Shown in pieces: positions 44,761 to 54,766 of a stretch of 64,000 nt of DNA. The notes under the pieces are model-generated. The model saw nothing but the letters and a program-made list of their open reading frames with translations. It made no database searches and had not been told where the DNA came from. A program made the translations under genes and the position numbers. Each line of letters starts with the position of its first letter. Position 1 is the first letter of the stretch. This stretch comes from Aedes albopictus (taxonomy: Eukaryota; Arthropoda; Insecta; Diptera; Culicidae). The stretch spans positions 45,315,155 through 45,379,154 of the forward strand of contig NC_085137.1 in assembly GCF_035046485.1 (NCBI RefSeq). Direction: 5' to 3'.

Positions 44761-46290
44761 TCTGTGCCCTTTCTTTTAGATTGAGCATACAAGTCCATGC
44801 AACCAACTGGTGGGCAATTTTTCATACCCCAAATCATCACAATAATCTGATGTATTGATTGATGTTTCCGGTATTTGAAAAGTATAACTCCCGAATACCG
44901 GTATTTTATCGGGCCGGAAAACAAGACTCTCTATATTAAACATTCCACATTTCATATGTATTAAAAATTTCCAAATACTGGGAAAATAGGTTGACACCAA
45001 AATTTTACAAATTGAATGAAAAAATGGTCGATTCATAGCAAATTCAAATGTCCGTTTCCGCTGTTTGGGAGGCATGGCAGTGGGAGTGTTAGCTGGCAGG
45101 ATACAATTTTCATTGAATCTGGTCAGTTTATCTTCTATGCGGATTACATGGGCATGATAGTCTGAACATTTGGGATGGTATCAGTGGTATCCACGTGCCT
45201 GAAAAACAAAGCAGCAAAGATCGTTCTGACGGAATTCAGCACGACATGGCTGTTACGGCGTAATGTTACGATATACAGGGAATATATGGGCTGGTGTATG
45301 AGTTTGTATAAATTAAATACTTGCTGACGGGTGACTATAATGCAAGCTATAATGTGATTTTTAAAATACACAGTCGTATTGTCAGTGAAAGTCAGTGGGC
45401 TTTAGAAGCAGCAGCGGTGAAACCCCTATATGACCCCTCCCGTGTACTGCCGCTGTCTGTCCATATATCTATCACTTATAGGTTCAACGTTCAAAGCTAC
45501 GGAGTGTCTCTCGATGCACCTGGGTTAGTTCAGCCCGATTTTCGACTCGGACTCGTAAAAGATGCACGCGAGTTCGTTTTTGTCTTTGCATCAGTTTATT
45601 GCAATTTATCGTGGGACCGACCGGTCATACCTACCAGGAGTCGCGTGGTGGTGGCGGCTGTGGTCGGGTTGGCTGCAGTGCGAAGAATTACTCGCTAATG
45701 TGTACCTAGGTCAAACCGTCGTCGTCGTCGTCGCAGCCGGGGAGAAAAAACAAGAAGTGGATGTGGGGCTAATGGTGTGGCTGGCGTGGAGGTTTTCGAT
45801 GGGGGCTCAAATCGGAGAGGTCCATCCATCTGCGTTCAAGCACACGAAAGAAGGTGCGAGAAGATTTGCCAAAATAGGGCTCAATTTTGAAGCTGTCTGA
45901 TGAGGGTGTTGTTGCCAAATGTGTGGTGGTGTCTGGTAATGCAAGTGATAGGGTCAATGTGAGGTCACGGCTTGGGAGTAATTATCTTGTGTAAGTTGTG
46001 GTTTCGGCTTAGGTAATGTTGTGTTGTTGTTGAGCTATGGGGGTTTCCCCTTTCAGAATCAATGACTTGCGGATCGAACATGGTTCTAATTATCATCATC
46101 AGGTCTATAGAACATTATTCCTAGGAAATTCCCGTGTCGGATTCGAACGTGAATCAGATCTATCAATTTCGATCAATTCAGTATCAGAGAAGCGCAGTGA
46201 TTTTCACACACAAAACTATTGTAAAATAAAAAGATTTTTGTTCATTCAAAGTTTTACAAACACGTAAGAAGCACAGGCTTTTATTTTTTC
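44761..46290. other. 3' flank of the 46427 CSP gene, no gene called
   Basis: Includes a gtcgtcgtcgtcgtcg run at about 45717-45735 and open frames at 44776-45075 (-), 45321-45698 (+) and 45562-45900 (+). None shows a domain, signal peptide or conserved motif that I recognise. Confidence 0.4.
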
Positions 46291-46299
46291 AGCAATTGA

Positions 46300-46305
46300 T
46301 TTATT
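46300..46305 (-). terminator. Polyadenylation signal of the 46427 CSP gene
   Basis: AATAAA on minus about 125 bp beyond the stop codon. Confidence 0.65.
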
Positions 46306-46426
46306 GTTACTTATTTGAAAGTTACAATGTACTTGAATATGTAATTTTCTATTGGCAACATTGGAATCATTTTAGAGACAGAATGTATAGCGGTATCTAC
46401 AGACTCCCATTGTCATTTAGATTTAT

Positions 46427-46801
46427 CTACAAAGCAATTCCAGCCTTCGCCGCCAGTTCCCGATAGCGCTCGGTCAGCTTGTTCTCCGGATCGTACTTGG
46501 CCTTCAGCATGGTCCACTCCATCGGACGGTTCTCGATCAACCAAGCGATCACCTTGTTTCCAGTATCACGCTGCTTCTCGGTACACTTGGTACATCCGGT
46601 TTCCAGGGCGTCCGGGAGGTATTTCTTCAGATCGGTTCCTTCGGGCGTGCATGGACCGGCGTCCATCAGGCAGTTGAAGTAGTTCTTGAATAAACGATCC
46701 GATTTGAGGATTTCTTCCACATCAATGTTATCGTATCGGTTGTTGTACGTTTCCTGTGCCGCAGCAACGGCGATCAAGGCGAGCACTATGAACAGCTTCA
46801 T
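46427..46801 (-). CDS. Chemosensory protein (CSP / OS-D family), 124 aa, left gene of divergent pair
   Basis: Seen: signal peptide [15 protein letters not shown] (1-15), mature start [10 protein letters not shown], cysteines at 44, 51, 70 and 73 (C-x6-C-x18-C-x2-C), C-terminus AAKAGIAL. From TYNNRYDN to the end it is identical, residue for residue, to the divergent neighbour at 47182, while about 20 codons differ silently and the signal peptides differ. Start: ATG at 46801 (context caaaaATG) begins the signal peptide; the 19-residue upstream extension lacks secretory character and lies in the leader. No 5' UTR intron is visible; TATA at 46905-46912. Role by family: extracellular carrier of small hydrophobic ligands. 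Confidence 0.95.
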   Translation of the reverse strand: MKLFIVLALIAVAAAQETYNNRYDNIDVEEILKSDRLFKNYFNCLMDAGPCTPEGTDLKKYLPDALETGCTKCTEKQRDTGNKVIAWLIENRPMEWTMLKAKYDPENKLTERYRELAAKAGIAL

Positions 46802-47181
46802 TTTTGATTTGATGATGGGTTGCACGATTTGAATCGGATAGTTCTGGATGCCTTCCACTTGGTGTTCAAAGTTTTACTATGGTGCACTGCATTCGGTTCC
46901 CTGCTTTATATATTATCAAAAATGCAAGTTGTGCAACAGGGACATGTTATGCATGCCCATCGATGATTTTTGGATTGCAAATTGAAGTGCAACTAGTCTT
47001 ACAGATTCGATTGCAAATCATTTATATCTGATGATTTGTCAGCTTTTCTGCTGCATAATAGATTCTCCGTTGGGCATCAAATCCGTAACACTCCAGTAAC
47101 ATGAGTATAAATAGGAATCTCTGGATTGCACTTCACCACACATCAACACCAAGTATCGAACTTATCGAAGCCAAACCAAAC
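46802..47181. promoter_or_regulatory. Shared divergent promoter of the CSP pair
   Basis: The 380 bp between the two start codons contain both TATA boxes: TATATAAA on minus at 46905-46912 and TATAAATA on plus at 47106-47113, with about 190 bp between them. Both leaders are short (roughly 75 bp) and appear unspliced. Inference: common enhancers drive both genes in the same tissues. Confidence 0.65.
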
Positions 47182-47559
47182 ATGAAGTTCTTCGTCCTTT
47201 TGGCCATTCTGGTTGTTGCTGCTGCCCAAGAAGCCACCTACAACAACCGATACGATAACATCGATGTTGAAGAAATCCTGAAGTCGGATCGTCTATTCAA
47301 AAACTACTTCAACTGTCTGATGGATGCCGGTCCATGCACTCCGGAAGGAACCGATCTGAAGAAGTACCTACCGGACGCCCTGGAAACGGGATGCACCAAG
47401 TGTACCGAGAAGCAGCGCGATACCGGAAACAAGGTGATCGCTTGGTTGATCGAGAACCGTCCGATGGAGTGGACCATGCTGAAGGCCAAGTACGATCCGG
47501 AGAACAAGCTGACTGAACGCTACCGGGAACTGGCGGCTAAGGCTGGAATTGCTTTGTAA
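47182..47559 (+). CDS. Chemosensory protein (CSP / OS-D family), 125 aa, right gene of divergent pair
   Basis: Seen: signal peptide [15 protein letters not shown] (1-15), mature start [11 protein letters not shown], cysteines at 45, 52, 71 and 74, C-terminus AAKAGIAL. One residue longer than its partner because of an extra Ala before TYNN; the remaining 107 residues are identical. Start: ATG at 47182 (context aaacATG) opens the signal peptide; the earlier in-frame ATG at 47101 lies upstream of the TATA box and is not transcribed. TATA at 47106, AATAAA at 47573. No introns seen. Role by family as for the other CSPs; the shared protein implies the pair is a dosage doublet. Confidence 0.95.
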   Translation: MKFFVLLAILVVAAAQEATYNNRYDNIDVEEILKSDRLFKNYFNCLMDAGPCTPEGTDLKKYLPDALETGCTKCTEKQRDTGNKVIAWLIENRPMEWTMLKAKYDPENKLTERYRELAAKAGIAL

Positions 47560-47572
47560 ATGTTATAGATTG

Positions 47573-47578
47573 AATAAA
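47573..47578 (+). terminator. Polyadenylation signal of the 47182 CSP gene
   Basis: AATAAA only 14 bp after the stop codon, giving a very short 3' UTR. Confidence 0.65.
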
Positions 47579-47599
47579 AACATCCTTTCTATTTTGAAC

Positions 47600-48590
47600 A
47601 TTAAACATTGATTAAATCATTATTAAAAGACATTGCGATACCTGTTATGTGCCATATGACTCATTACATCTAGGTCATAGATTCAAGCATTTGCTTTAAT
47701 CACAATTGCGCAATGGACTACGGTTGGCTATTAGTCATAGATAGGCTTTTATACCGCCAAAAAACCCAAATACTCCGAATGTTGGAGTTTCCATCGCATC
47801 CTTGGAACTGTTCTGTATGAGAAAAGATTGAAGATCATGAACCACATGTCGTGTTGGTGGTGTTTTCGATCAGGCGGCGCGATTGTTTGCCGAGTCGGTA
47901 CGGAAGCAATTATCGCAAAAATTGCTCAACGCACAGGGGCCACAATAATTGGGCTAAATGCAGTAGCGCCGCATTGCGCAGCACTTTGAAGCTGGTAGGT
48001 AGCTGATGGAATACAACGTCGGGAACAGAAAAAAAAAACAATTGAGTGACTATGATGATGGCCGCCGTGCACCTTGAAAGGTGTTAAATATTAAATAGAT
48101 ATGTATAATTATAAACTCAATTAATGTCAACAAAATTGGTTGAAAATTAACGTTTATCTAATTAATAATAAAGATGCCGACATCTATCTATATTGAGCGA
48201 AAATCGTCAACTTTTATGAGTTATAACAGCGTCATCACTATATGAGCAAAACTTTAAAAAATCGAGGACATATATCGAGGATTATAGTTTAGTTTACCTA
48301 AACTCTGATCGAAATGTAGTTATTGCTGTTTTATAATTTTCATTAATTGTACCTTTTGAGACGAACCAGCGCAATTGTTTGTCGCAGGAACAACCATAAT
48401 TTCCAATTTTACGGATCTAGTTCGATATTTCATTTTACAGTAATCTGATATTTATTCCAAGTGTGCGACCTACAACTGTGTTCATAAAAATAGCAGTGAA
48501 AGCCAATTTGCATACAAAATAGTCAACTTTGACATGCTGTAATTTTGTTCGCCTATGATCGATCGAGTTGAAAATTTGACAAATAACTAC
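47600..48590. other. Intergenic, no gene
   Basis: AT-rich DNA. At 48478-48500 tgtgttcataaaaatagcag resembles a Tc1/mariner-type terminus, but no partner end was confirmed. Confidence 0.45.
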
Positions 48591-48594
48591 AAAT

Positions 48595-48811
48595 AGGGTA
48601 TCGCGCCACTTGGTCGGTGGCTTCTATATTCGTCTGTTTGCCACTATAACTCAGTCAATTTTGAACCAATTCACTTGAAATGTAGTACACGGGTAGATAC
48701 TATACCTATCTCACTGCATTCCAAAAATTGTGTCAATTGGTTCAAATTTGACTGTGTTATAGCGGGAAACAGACGAAAATAGAAGCCACCGCCCAAGTGG
48801 CGCGGTACCCT
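48595..48811. mobile_element. 217-bp MITE with ~78-bp inverted repeats
   Basis: Seen: agggtatcgcgccacttggt (48595) against the complement ending at 48811; arms include ggtggcttctat and ttttgaaccaatt blocks. The centre is about 60 bp. Possible TA-type flanks, not certain. No coding. Confidence 0.75.
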
Positions 48812-48915
48812 GAAAATAATGATTTTTTCGGAGCACCTGCAAAAAAAGTTAAACACTATGTGAAATTGTTAAAAATAATGGCAGTGTGGATGAATTGAAT
48901 TTCTCCTCAACCGGG

Positions 48916-49306
48916 CAGTGTTGGGAATACTCACTAGCGAAAAGTTATACTCACTTGCTTCTATCTCAGTCCAGAAACATGCCATCAAAAAATGATGTTT
49001 GAAGGACGTTTAGATTGTAGTTTAATCTGAAAGTTTGCCGAATAAAGTAAAAATCGCAAACGCATACCAAAACCGTGAGAGAGCTGTGAGCACAAGGTGA
49101 GTATTAATTACACGAATTTTACTCACCTTGTACTCACAGCTCTCTCACAACTTTGGTATGCGTCAGCGATCTTTATTTTATTCGGCAAACTTTTTGATTA
49201 TACTATAATCTAACAGCCCTTCAAACATCATTTTTTGATAGCATGCTTCTGGACTGAGATAGAAGCAAGTGAGTATCACTCTTGCAAGTGAGTATTCTCA
49301 ACACTG
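48916..49306. mobile_element. hAT-type foldback MITE, 391 bp
   Basis: Seen: cagtgttgggaatactcact at 48916 and the complement ending at 49306. The palindrome extends almost to the centre through ggcaaac/gtttgcc and ctcacagctctctcac blocks. The 8-bp flanks are caaccggg (48908-48915) and caaccagg (49307-49314), 7 of 8 matching. Known: CAGTGTTG ends and 8-bp duplications are typical of hAT transposons. Confidence 0.8.
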
Positions 49307-49314
49307 CAACCAGG

Positions 49315-50870
49315 GGTAAGAAAAAAATAATTTCACATGCTATTCGGGCAACATCCATTGTTATAAAACAATCTAGATTATGGGTGACGCGGCCTGACGG
49401 GCCTTATCACCAGGGGTTCCCCAGGCTTCTGGTCTCGGCCACGGAAGTCTTATGGGGCGGGTAACAACCACCTCTTTTCCCAGGGCCGGCTCTTCGCTAT
49501 AATACTGATCAGGGAACAAAGAAACACCGCAATTCACTTTTCACAAGTTTATTGTTACCTTATCTGTGTGGCGTGTATGGTGTTAAGTGTGTATGCTGGC
49601 CAGCGTTGACGGGATCTCGGTATACTGCGGGCTGGTGGGCTTCTTCGCGTGGGTGGATGGTAACGCGGGAACTTGGGCACAAGATGGCTGCCGGGTGGCG
49701 TGCCTATTTCTTCCACCGGCTGATGAACTGCTATCTCAATGGCCTTTGGGTTCCACGCTGTTTTTTTCTCCGATTGGAAGTAATGGGTCCTATTCGAGAC
49801 ACGAGGGAGGTAGATCTTAGGGTTGGAGCACACTATCAGGGTAACTGCACTTCATACCTGACTCAAACTTCTTTGAAACACAATTTTCCACAATTTGTTT
49901 GAATGACTACGAAGCTACCGCTTCTCGGAACTCAGTAACCGAAATTGTAGGTTCTGATACAATCACTTTAGTTTCTTGGACACGATGTGATCACTCTGGA
50001 CGTCAGATCAGAAAAGAAAGATCAACTTCGAAAGACCTTGCTCCAAACCACTTAGAACTTTCCAATATCCTCATCCTCTTCCCGAAACTCCCACTTGTTC
50101 GTACCTTGCATCTACATCCTTTCCATCTTTCCAATGCCCACCTTACCCTTCTGTCATTCCGAAATTTCCCATTTCATATATGTTATAGGTGTCATGTGTA
50201 AATATGTGAAGTAAGTTTACAAAATATTTCCCCAGTTCAATTAGGCGGTTGCTTTACTGGGAGTGGCTTACCTATAGACTTAATTCTATTTCAATCTACT
50301 AACTGTTATACGTACCCTATTGGGTAGCTATTCATGATGAACTCTAGTATGGCTGTATCTCTCCTCTCATATTCAATTTACTCGCTTGCTCTGGATTGGG
50401 TTATAGGGTAAATGTACCAGAATGGTAACACCATCGAGGTAACAAATTAGAATGCAAGGAAAATTTAATAAAAATAAATGCAGAACAAAACAAATTTAAA
50501 ACAAATAGAGTAAAAACACTACACTCCCCCCCCCCAAATTCTGCTCTAACCTTCGTCACTTCATACATAAAAAGTATTTGTGTGGAGGGAACGAAGATTA
50601 GAAGCAGTGGTGAAGTCTAGTGCTTTTACCCTACTGCTATTATTTTGAATAATTTTACAAAGTGTGGAGCGCGCTCCCTCCATAAGGATACGGCAAAGCG
50701 CGGAACTTTAATCGTGAACATCTCGAAATTGTCTTTCTAAGAAGTATCGTTGCGGTGATCAAGAAATCTTAAAAACTAACTGACCGATTTACAAACTTTT
50801 TTTTTAATTGTTCGCGTTTTAAATGCAGAATGTGCAATAAAAAAAAAAGTTCGATTTGATTATCTTCGCT
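49315..50870. other. Intergenic, possible old repeat, no gene called
   Basis: A moderately GC-rich block (49385-49860) followed by AT-rich DNA and a C10 run at 50526-50536. Frames at 49552-49902 and 49899-50201 have no recognised domain. An LTR fragment is possible, but I found no matching second LTR, primer-binding site or gag/pol frame. Confidence 0.35.
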
Positions 50871-50876
50871 AGCTAT

Positions 50877-51042
50877 GGGTTCATTCAAATATTACGTAAC
50901 GCTAACGGGGGAGGGAGGGGGTCTAGCGCTGTGTTACGCTTCATACAAAATTTCGAAATCTCTCATACAAAATTTGTTACGTGGGGGAGGGAGGGGGTCT
51001 AAAATTGCCAAATTTTGCGTTACGTAATATTTGAATGAACCC
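50877..51042. mobile_element. 166-bp MITE with GGGTTCATTC ends and TAT duplication
   Basis: Seen: gggttcattcaaatattacg (50877) and its exact complement ending at 51042, TAT on both sides. The G-rich interior ggggagggagggggtcta occurs twice in direct orientation. Same target and similar ends as the 33854-35030 element. Confidence 0.85.
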
Positions 51043-51177
51043 TATGTAACCCCTTAAGGGCACTCGGAGAAGTTCCAGGGGCGTTTGATAGCATTTCAGG
51101 TGTGCTTCAAGAGGTTTCCAGGTAGTTTCAGGAACCTTTGAAGGGTGTTCCAAGTGTTTCAGAGGAACACAGACAAA

Positions 51178-51422
51178 CAGACGTAACACCTAGAACAATT
51201 TTCGTGAAAATCCATCGCCCAGCTCACACTACCATCACCGAATGGAAAGGTTTCACGATACACTGAGTTGTGCAATATCGTCAACAGAAGGCGTTAGTGT
51301 GAAACGTCAAACGCGATGAATAACGATGCGCGCGCCTCTGGTTGTGAAAGCCACAACTATGAAGATTCAAAATTATCGTTAAAAGCGTGGTCGATGGAAA
51401 GTGTTACGTCTGTTTCTCTGTG
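51178..51422. mobile_element. 245-bp MITE, CACAGACAAACAG family, intact copy
   Basis: Seen: cacagacaaacagacgtaac at 51178 and the complement ending ctctgtg at 51422. AGAGGAA flanks both sides (51171-51177, 51423-51429), a 7-bp direct repeat. Truncated relative at 41918-42150. Confidence 0.85.
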
Positions 51423-51591
51423 AGAGGAATGTCAAACGAATTGCGGGAATTTCAAGGACGTTTCAATGGGAATCTGGATGTTTCAGGAGTGTTTCAAAGC
51501 ATTTCAGGGGCGTTTAAAGAAGTTTCAGTGGTAGTTCAAGGCGAGATGGTTTTATGATCTCGGGAGCCTTCAAAGAGCGTTGAGACCTACT

Positions 51592-52587
51592 CCCAAGTAA
51601 CAATTTCATCGCTGATTGGTTTTGTTTGATTTTTATTAATGTTTTATTACAGCAATAATTTAAACTCACAGTTTTATGACTGCTTTTGTGAAAACCATTA
51701 ATAAAATGTTTTATATTATACTTGAAGATATCCATAAAGACAGATTTTAAGAGTAAACAAAACTTTCCGATATGTAAACCTTCTGGCAATCATTATTACC
51801 GCAATAAAACTGTTAAAACTCTCAACAGATGGCGATCCGTTCGATTTGTAACGACATCTGTTGGTGGAAAAGCAGAAGCTACGACACTGCTAGGTTTATT
51901 GCGGTCATCATAAAAGTAAACTTGCTTTCGTTTTATTTTCGCTGATTATGGTCGTCGCCATATTGAAGAATTAGCTTACGTGAATGAAAAATAGTTAATT
52001 TTGCTTAAACTAGCAATAAATTGGTAGTTCGCAACCATTTTCATAACATGCTCACATAAATAAACTCTCTCTGCTGAGTTTTCTTGTGATTCGGGATAGT
52101 TTTACTAAATTCACAAATTGATTTATTTCACTCCAAGATGATAATATTCACTATTTTCGAAGCGCATTAATTTTATGATTCTGCAACCCCAATATTCACG
52201 GTAAATTCGAATGCGTATAAGCCTACCAGCACAATAACTACTAAAATACCACATTGAAATAGTCGCTTTCTACTTACGAATGATGTACTGAACTTTACGT
52301 GCCATCGAAGAAGCTTCTCTGCATTTTGAGCTGTCATAGTTTTTGTTGAAAAAAAAAACAACAACAATCGAGAATGGGAAATATTTCAACTAGTTTTTAA
52401 AACGGGTTTATTGCTACTTTTAATGCGGTTTGCAAAACTTCTCCGAGAGTGGTCCACTTAGCCGGAAGATGCTCTTAAAGAGGTTATCAAGAGGTTTTGA
52501 TGTATGATTCAGTTTTATTGCAAGTTTTATAAAATTGGTCATGAAGATCTCTTGTAGAGTCGAACAAAACTTAAAATGTTACTTGGG
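51592..52587. mobile_element. 1.0-kb element with CCCAAGTAACA ends
   Basis: Seen: cccaagtaacaattt at 51592 and aaaatgttacttggg ending at 52587, about 14 of 15 complementary; CT flanks both sides. Ends match those of the 3455-7280 insertion. The interior carries an unusual minus-strand frame at 52173-52337 (see separate entry). No transposase. Confidence 0.65.
52173..52337 (-). other. Small open frame with a membrane segment inside a mobile element (possible captured exon)
   Basis: Seen on minus: 54 codons from ATG at 52337 (context aaactATG), MTAQNAEKLLRWHVKF... with basic residues (SRKR) before a hydrophobic stretch, CGILVVIVLVGLYAF, then ...NIGVAES and TAA. This is the layout of a type II signal anchor. 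A gtaagt at about codon 20 could be a splice donor. I do not recognise the protein. It may be a captured host exon or chance. Confidence 0.25.
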
Positions 52588-52790
52588 CTGGCACCCCCTG
52601 AAACCCCCTGCAACACCCCTAAGATCTCCAGGTTCCCCCTGAAATCCTCTTTGCACCTCCATAAACGCCCCTGACACCCTATAAAACGCTCCTGAGAATA
52701 CCCCTGAAATACTCCTGAGACCTCCCGGTACCCCCTTGAGACCCTCTATATCGCCCCTGAGATGCCTTGAAGCCCTGAAACGAATGAAAA

Positions 52791-53634
52791 TTCTAGTCCA
52801 TCCACATCGCACAATTACCGTCAATCCTCCTCGCTCCAGCCACCGGGACGCACGCCTGCCCCCAATTCGCCCACCACCACAATCACGTCCTTCACGCAAG
52901 CGAAGGGTCTTCCGCAACTCTTGTGCAGGTAAGTGCAACATCTTCCCGTAGAGCGTAGACGGTTAAGACCTACCGAGTCTTAATTGCATGCTCAAACGCT
53001 CTCACGTCTAACTTTATGTGATGATTACGAGGTTTTGTTCACCAACACTCCAAATACAGTAAATTTCAGAACCGATGTGGAGGGGTTAAACACAGCTTAC
53101 GCTGGTATTTTACATACCATAAAAAACCAAAACATACGCAGAGACGGGGAACGCAACGAACAATGCAATACAAATGAGTAGATATAAAAATTCACCACTA
53201 TTCTTCAAAACAATCGTTACGATCCATCTATCAGTACAAAGTGAATTGATAAATGTGAAAAAGTGTCGATGTCCCTCCAAAAGTATTTAATAATTTACCT
53301 AAAAACTATATGTAAGTTCCACTCAAAAACTCCAACAAAAACAGAAAAACTAAATTATAATTTACAGGAATAGGATACAAGAAGCTCTAAACAAACTGTG
53401 GCACTAATGTTAAAAACAAAAAAACGATAGACAGCATAGGTTTCTTTAAATGTAATTCTGTTTTATACTAGCATCTAACTATTTAAAAATTGTTCTTTTA
53501 GTTTACCCTTGAAAAAGGCCAAATAAATCAGGCCGAAATGTCGGGCAATGCAAATTTAATCGTTTGGATTCCCTAGACTGAGAAAGCCAGAATTTCCGTA
53601 GTGAGCTTCTTATTTTAAGTGAGCAAGAACAGAA
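52791..53634. other. Intergenic, no gene called
   Basis: 52800-52940 has a C-rich block, then AT-rich DNA. Frame 52984-53181 (+) is unrecognised. Near 53510 gaaaaaggccaaataaatc followed by aggccgaaatgtcgggc resembles a dispersed-repeat 3' end. Confidence 0.4.
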
Positions 53635-53636
53635 TA

Positions 53637-53953
53637 CAGTGGTTTTTCGGTTTTATCACGCTCAAAAAAAATTTTACCGTGATATAAACGAAACCGTGAA
53701 TTTGGCGAAACGAGAAATAAATGTAAATTTTTTATCCAAAATTGTTCAGCTGCAAAATATATAAGTCGTAGCTTACATTTATTAACTGTTTTGGTGGACT
53801 GGGCAATGCTGTATTGATTTTATATTGATTTCGGAATGTTTTAAAACAAGTGTGATAAAAACGAAATGAAAATCGTGATAAAATCGAACAGAAAACCGTG
53901 AATTTGGGCGAGTAGTGATTAAAACGACTAGTGATAAAACCGAAACGCCACTG
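53637..53953. mobile_element. 317-bp mariner-type MITE
   Basis: Seen: CAGTGGTTTTTCGGTTTTAT (53637) against the complement ending at 53953, TA on both sides (53635-53636, 53954-53955). Subterminal gtgataaaa/ttttatcac motifs repeat inside. No transposase. Confidence 0.85.
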
Positions 53954-54059
53954 TAATGAAATGCACTATTGTTTGAAGCTTGCTTCTTGAAATTTGTGCG
54001 TCTGAAGTTTTGATGCTCTATTGAAGCGGGATCTCAAGACGTTTGTCCTTAACGTCAGT

Positions 54060-54762
54060 TGGAGGCTTGCTTGGAGGTATTTGCTGAATGGTATACCTTA
54101 AATCCAATAGAAGTCAACCCGACCAAGTGCTCGGTGATTTCATTCTCGTACGAATTATAATGATTATAATAAGTCGGAGAAGTGTAGAATTAGCGTTATA
54201 TTAAAATACACATAAATACAAACAAACAAAAAAAAAGTCGGGTACCCAAATTGAACGTGTCAGTCATATCATAGACCTTTGCGTAGTTTTGGACGAACAG
54301 CTCTCCTTCAAATAGTATATCGGCTACGTCTTCGGAAAAGCTTCGAGCATACTGGAATTCATATTCAGAATTGCCAAAGAGTTCACGTACGTCTATTGCC
54401 TTGAATCCTTGTACTGTGCCTTATCTCGTTCCTTAGTGGAGCACTACTCGTTTGTTTGAAACCCGTTCTACAACAAGAAACCGAGTCAAAAAGATCGAGT
54501 CTGTTCAGCGACGGATTGTGAGGTATGCTTTCGACATTTGCCTTAAAATAATCCATATCGTTGGTCAATTTACGAAAGCTGCTGCCAGTTGATCTTGGAA
54601 TCAACTTAATTTTAACAGAGTTCTTTCATTGTTTGGTTTTAATGTATCTCATCAAGTACTACCGGAGATTCAGTAAGTTGTTAAAAGCCTCATTTAGAAT
54701 TTCATCTCGTATGCTGTATTTATGTAATATGCATTGTATAAATTGCAGGTTTTCCATTGTTA
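54060..54762 (+). pseudogene. Jockey-like reverse transcriptase relic
   Basis: Seen: FAEWYTLNPIEVNPTKCSVISFSYE (54075-54150), then after an AT-rich insertion DLCVVLDEQLSFK, IGYVFGKASSILEFIFRIAKEFTYVYCLESLYCAL (54260-54420), with several stops and frameshifts. Known: these blocks are C-terminal to the catalytic box in Jockey-group polymerases. No 5' part is present. Confidence 0.75.
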
Positions 54763-54766
54763 TTAA

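Larger units (their letters stand above)
51055..52790. repeat. Degenerate cccctgaaac/gtttcagggg repeat, split by two insertions
   Basis: Seen: tttcaggggcgttt-type units at 51065-51170 and 51423-51560 on plus, and cccctgaaac-type units at 52590-52790 in the opposite sense. The MITE at 51178-51422 and the 1-kb element at 51592-52587 sit inside. Open frame 52579-52941 (-) is a product of the repeat. Confidence 0.65.

Noticed and set aside
44776..45075. 99-codon minus-strand frame beginning MPPKQRKRTF
   Set aside because: No domain recognised, and composition like the AT-rich flanks. A lone exon cannot be excluded, but I cannot support one.
45562..45900. 112-codon plus-strand frame
   Set aside because: It runs through a gtc microsatellite and has no recognisable content.
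49385..50560. LTR retrotransposon
   Set aside because: No second LTR, primer-binding site, polypurine tract or gag/pol frame found.
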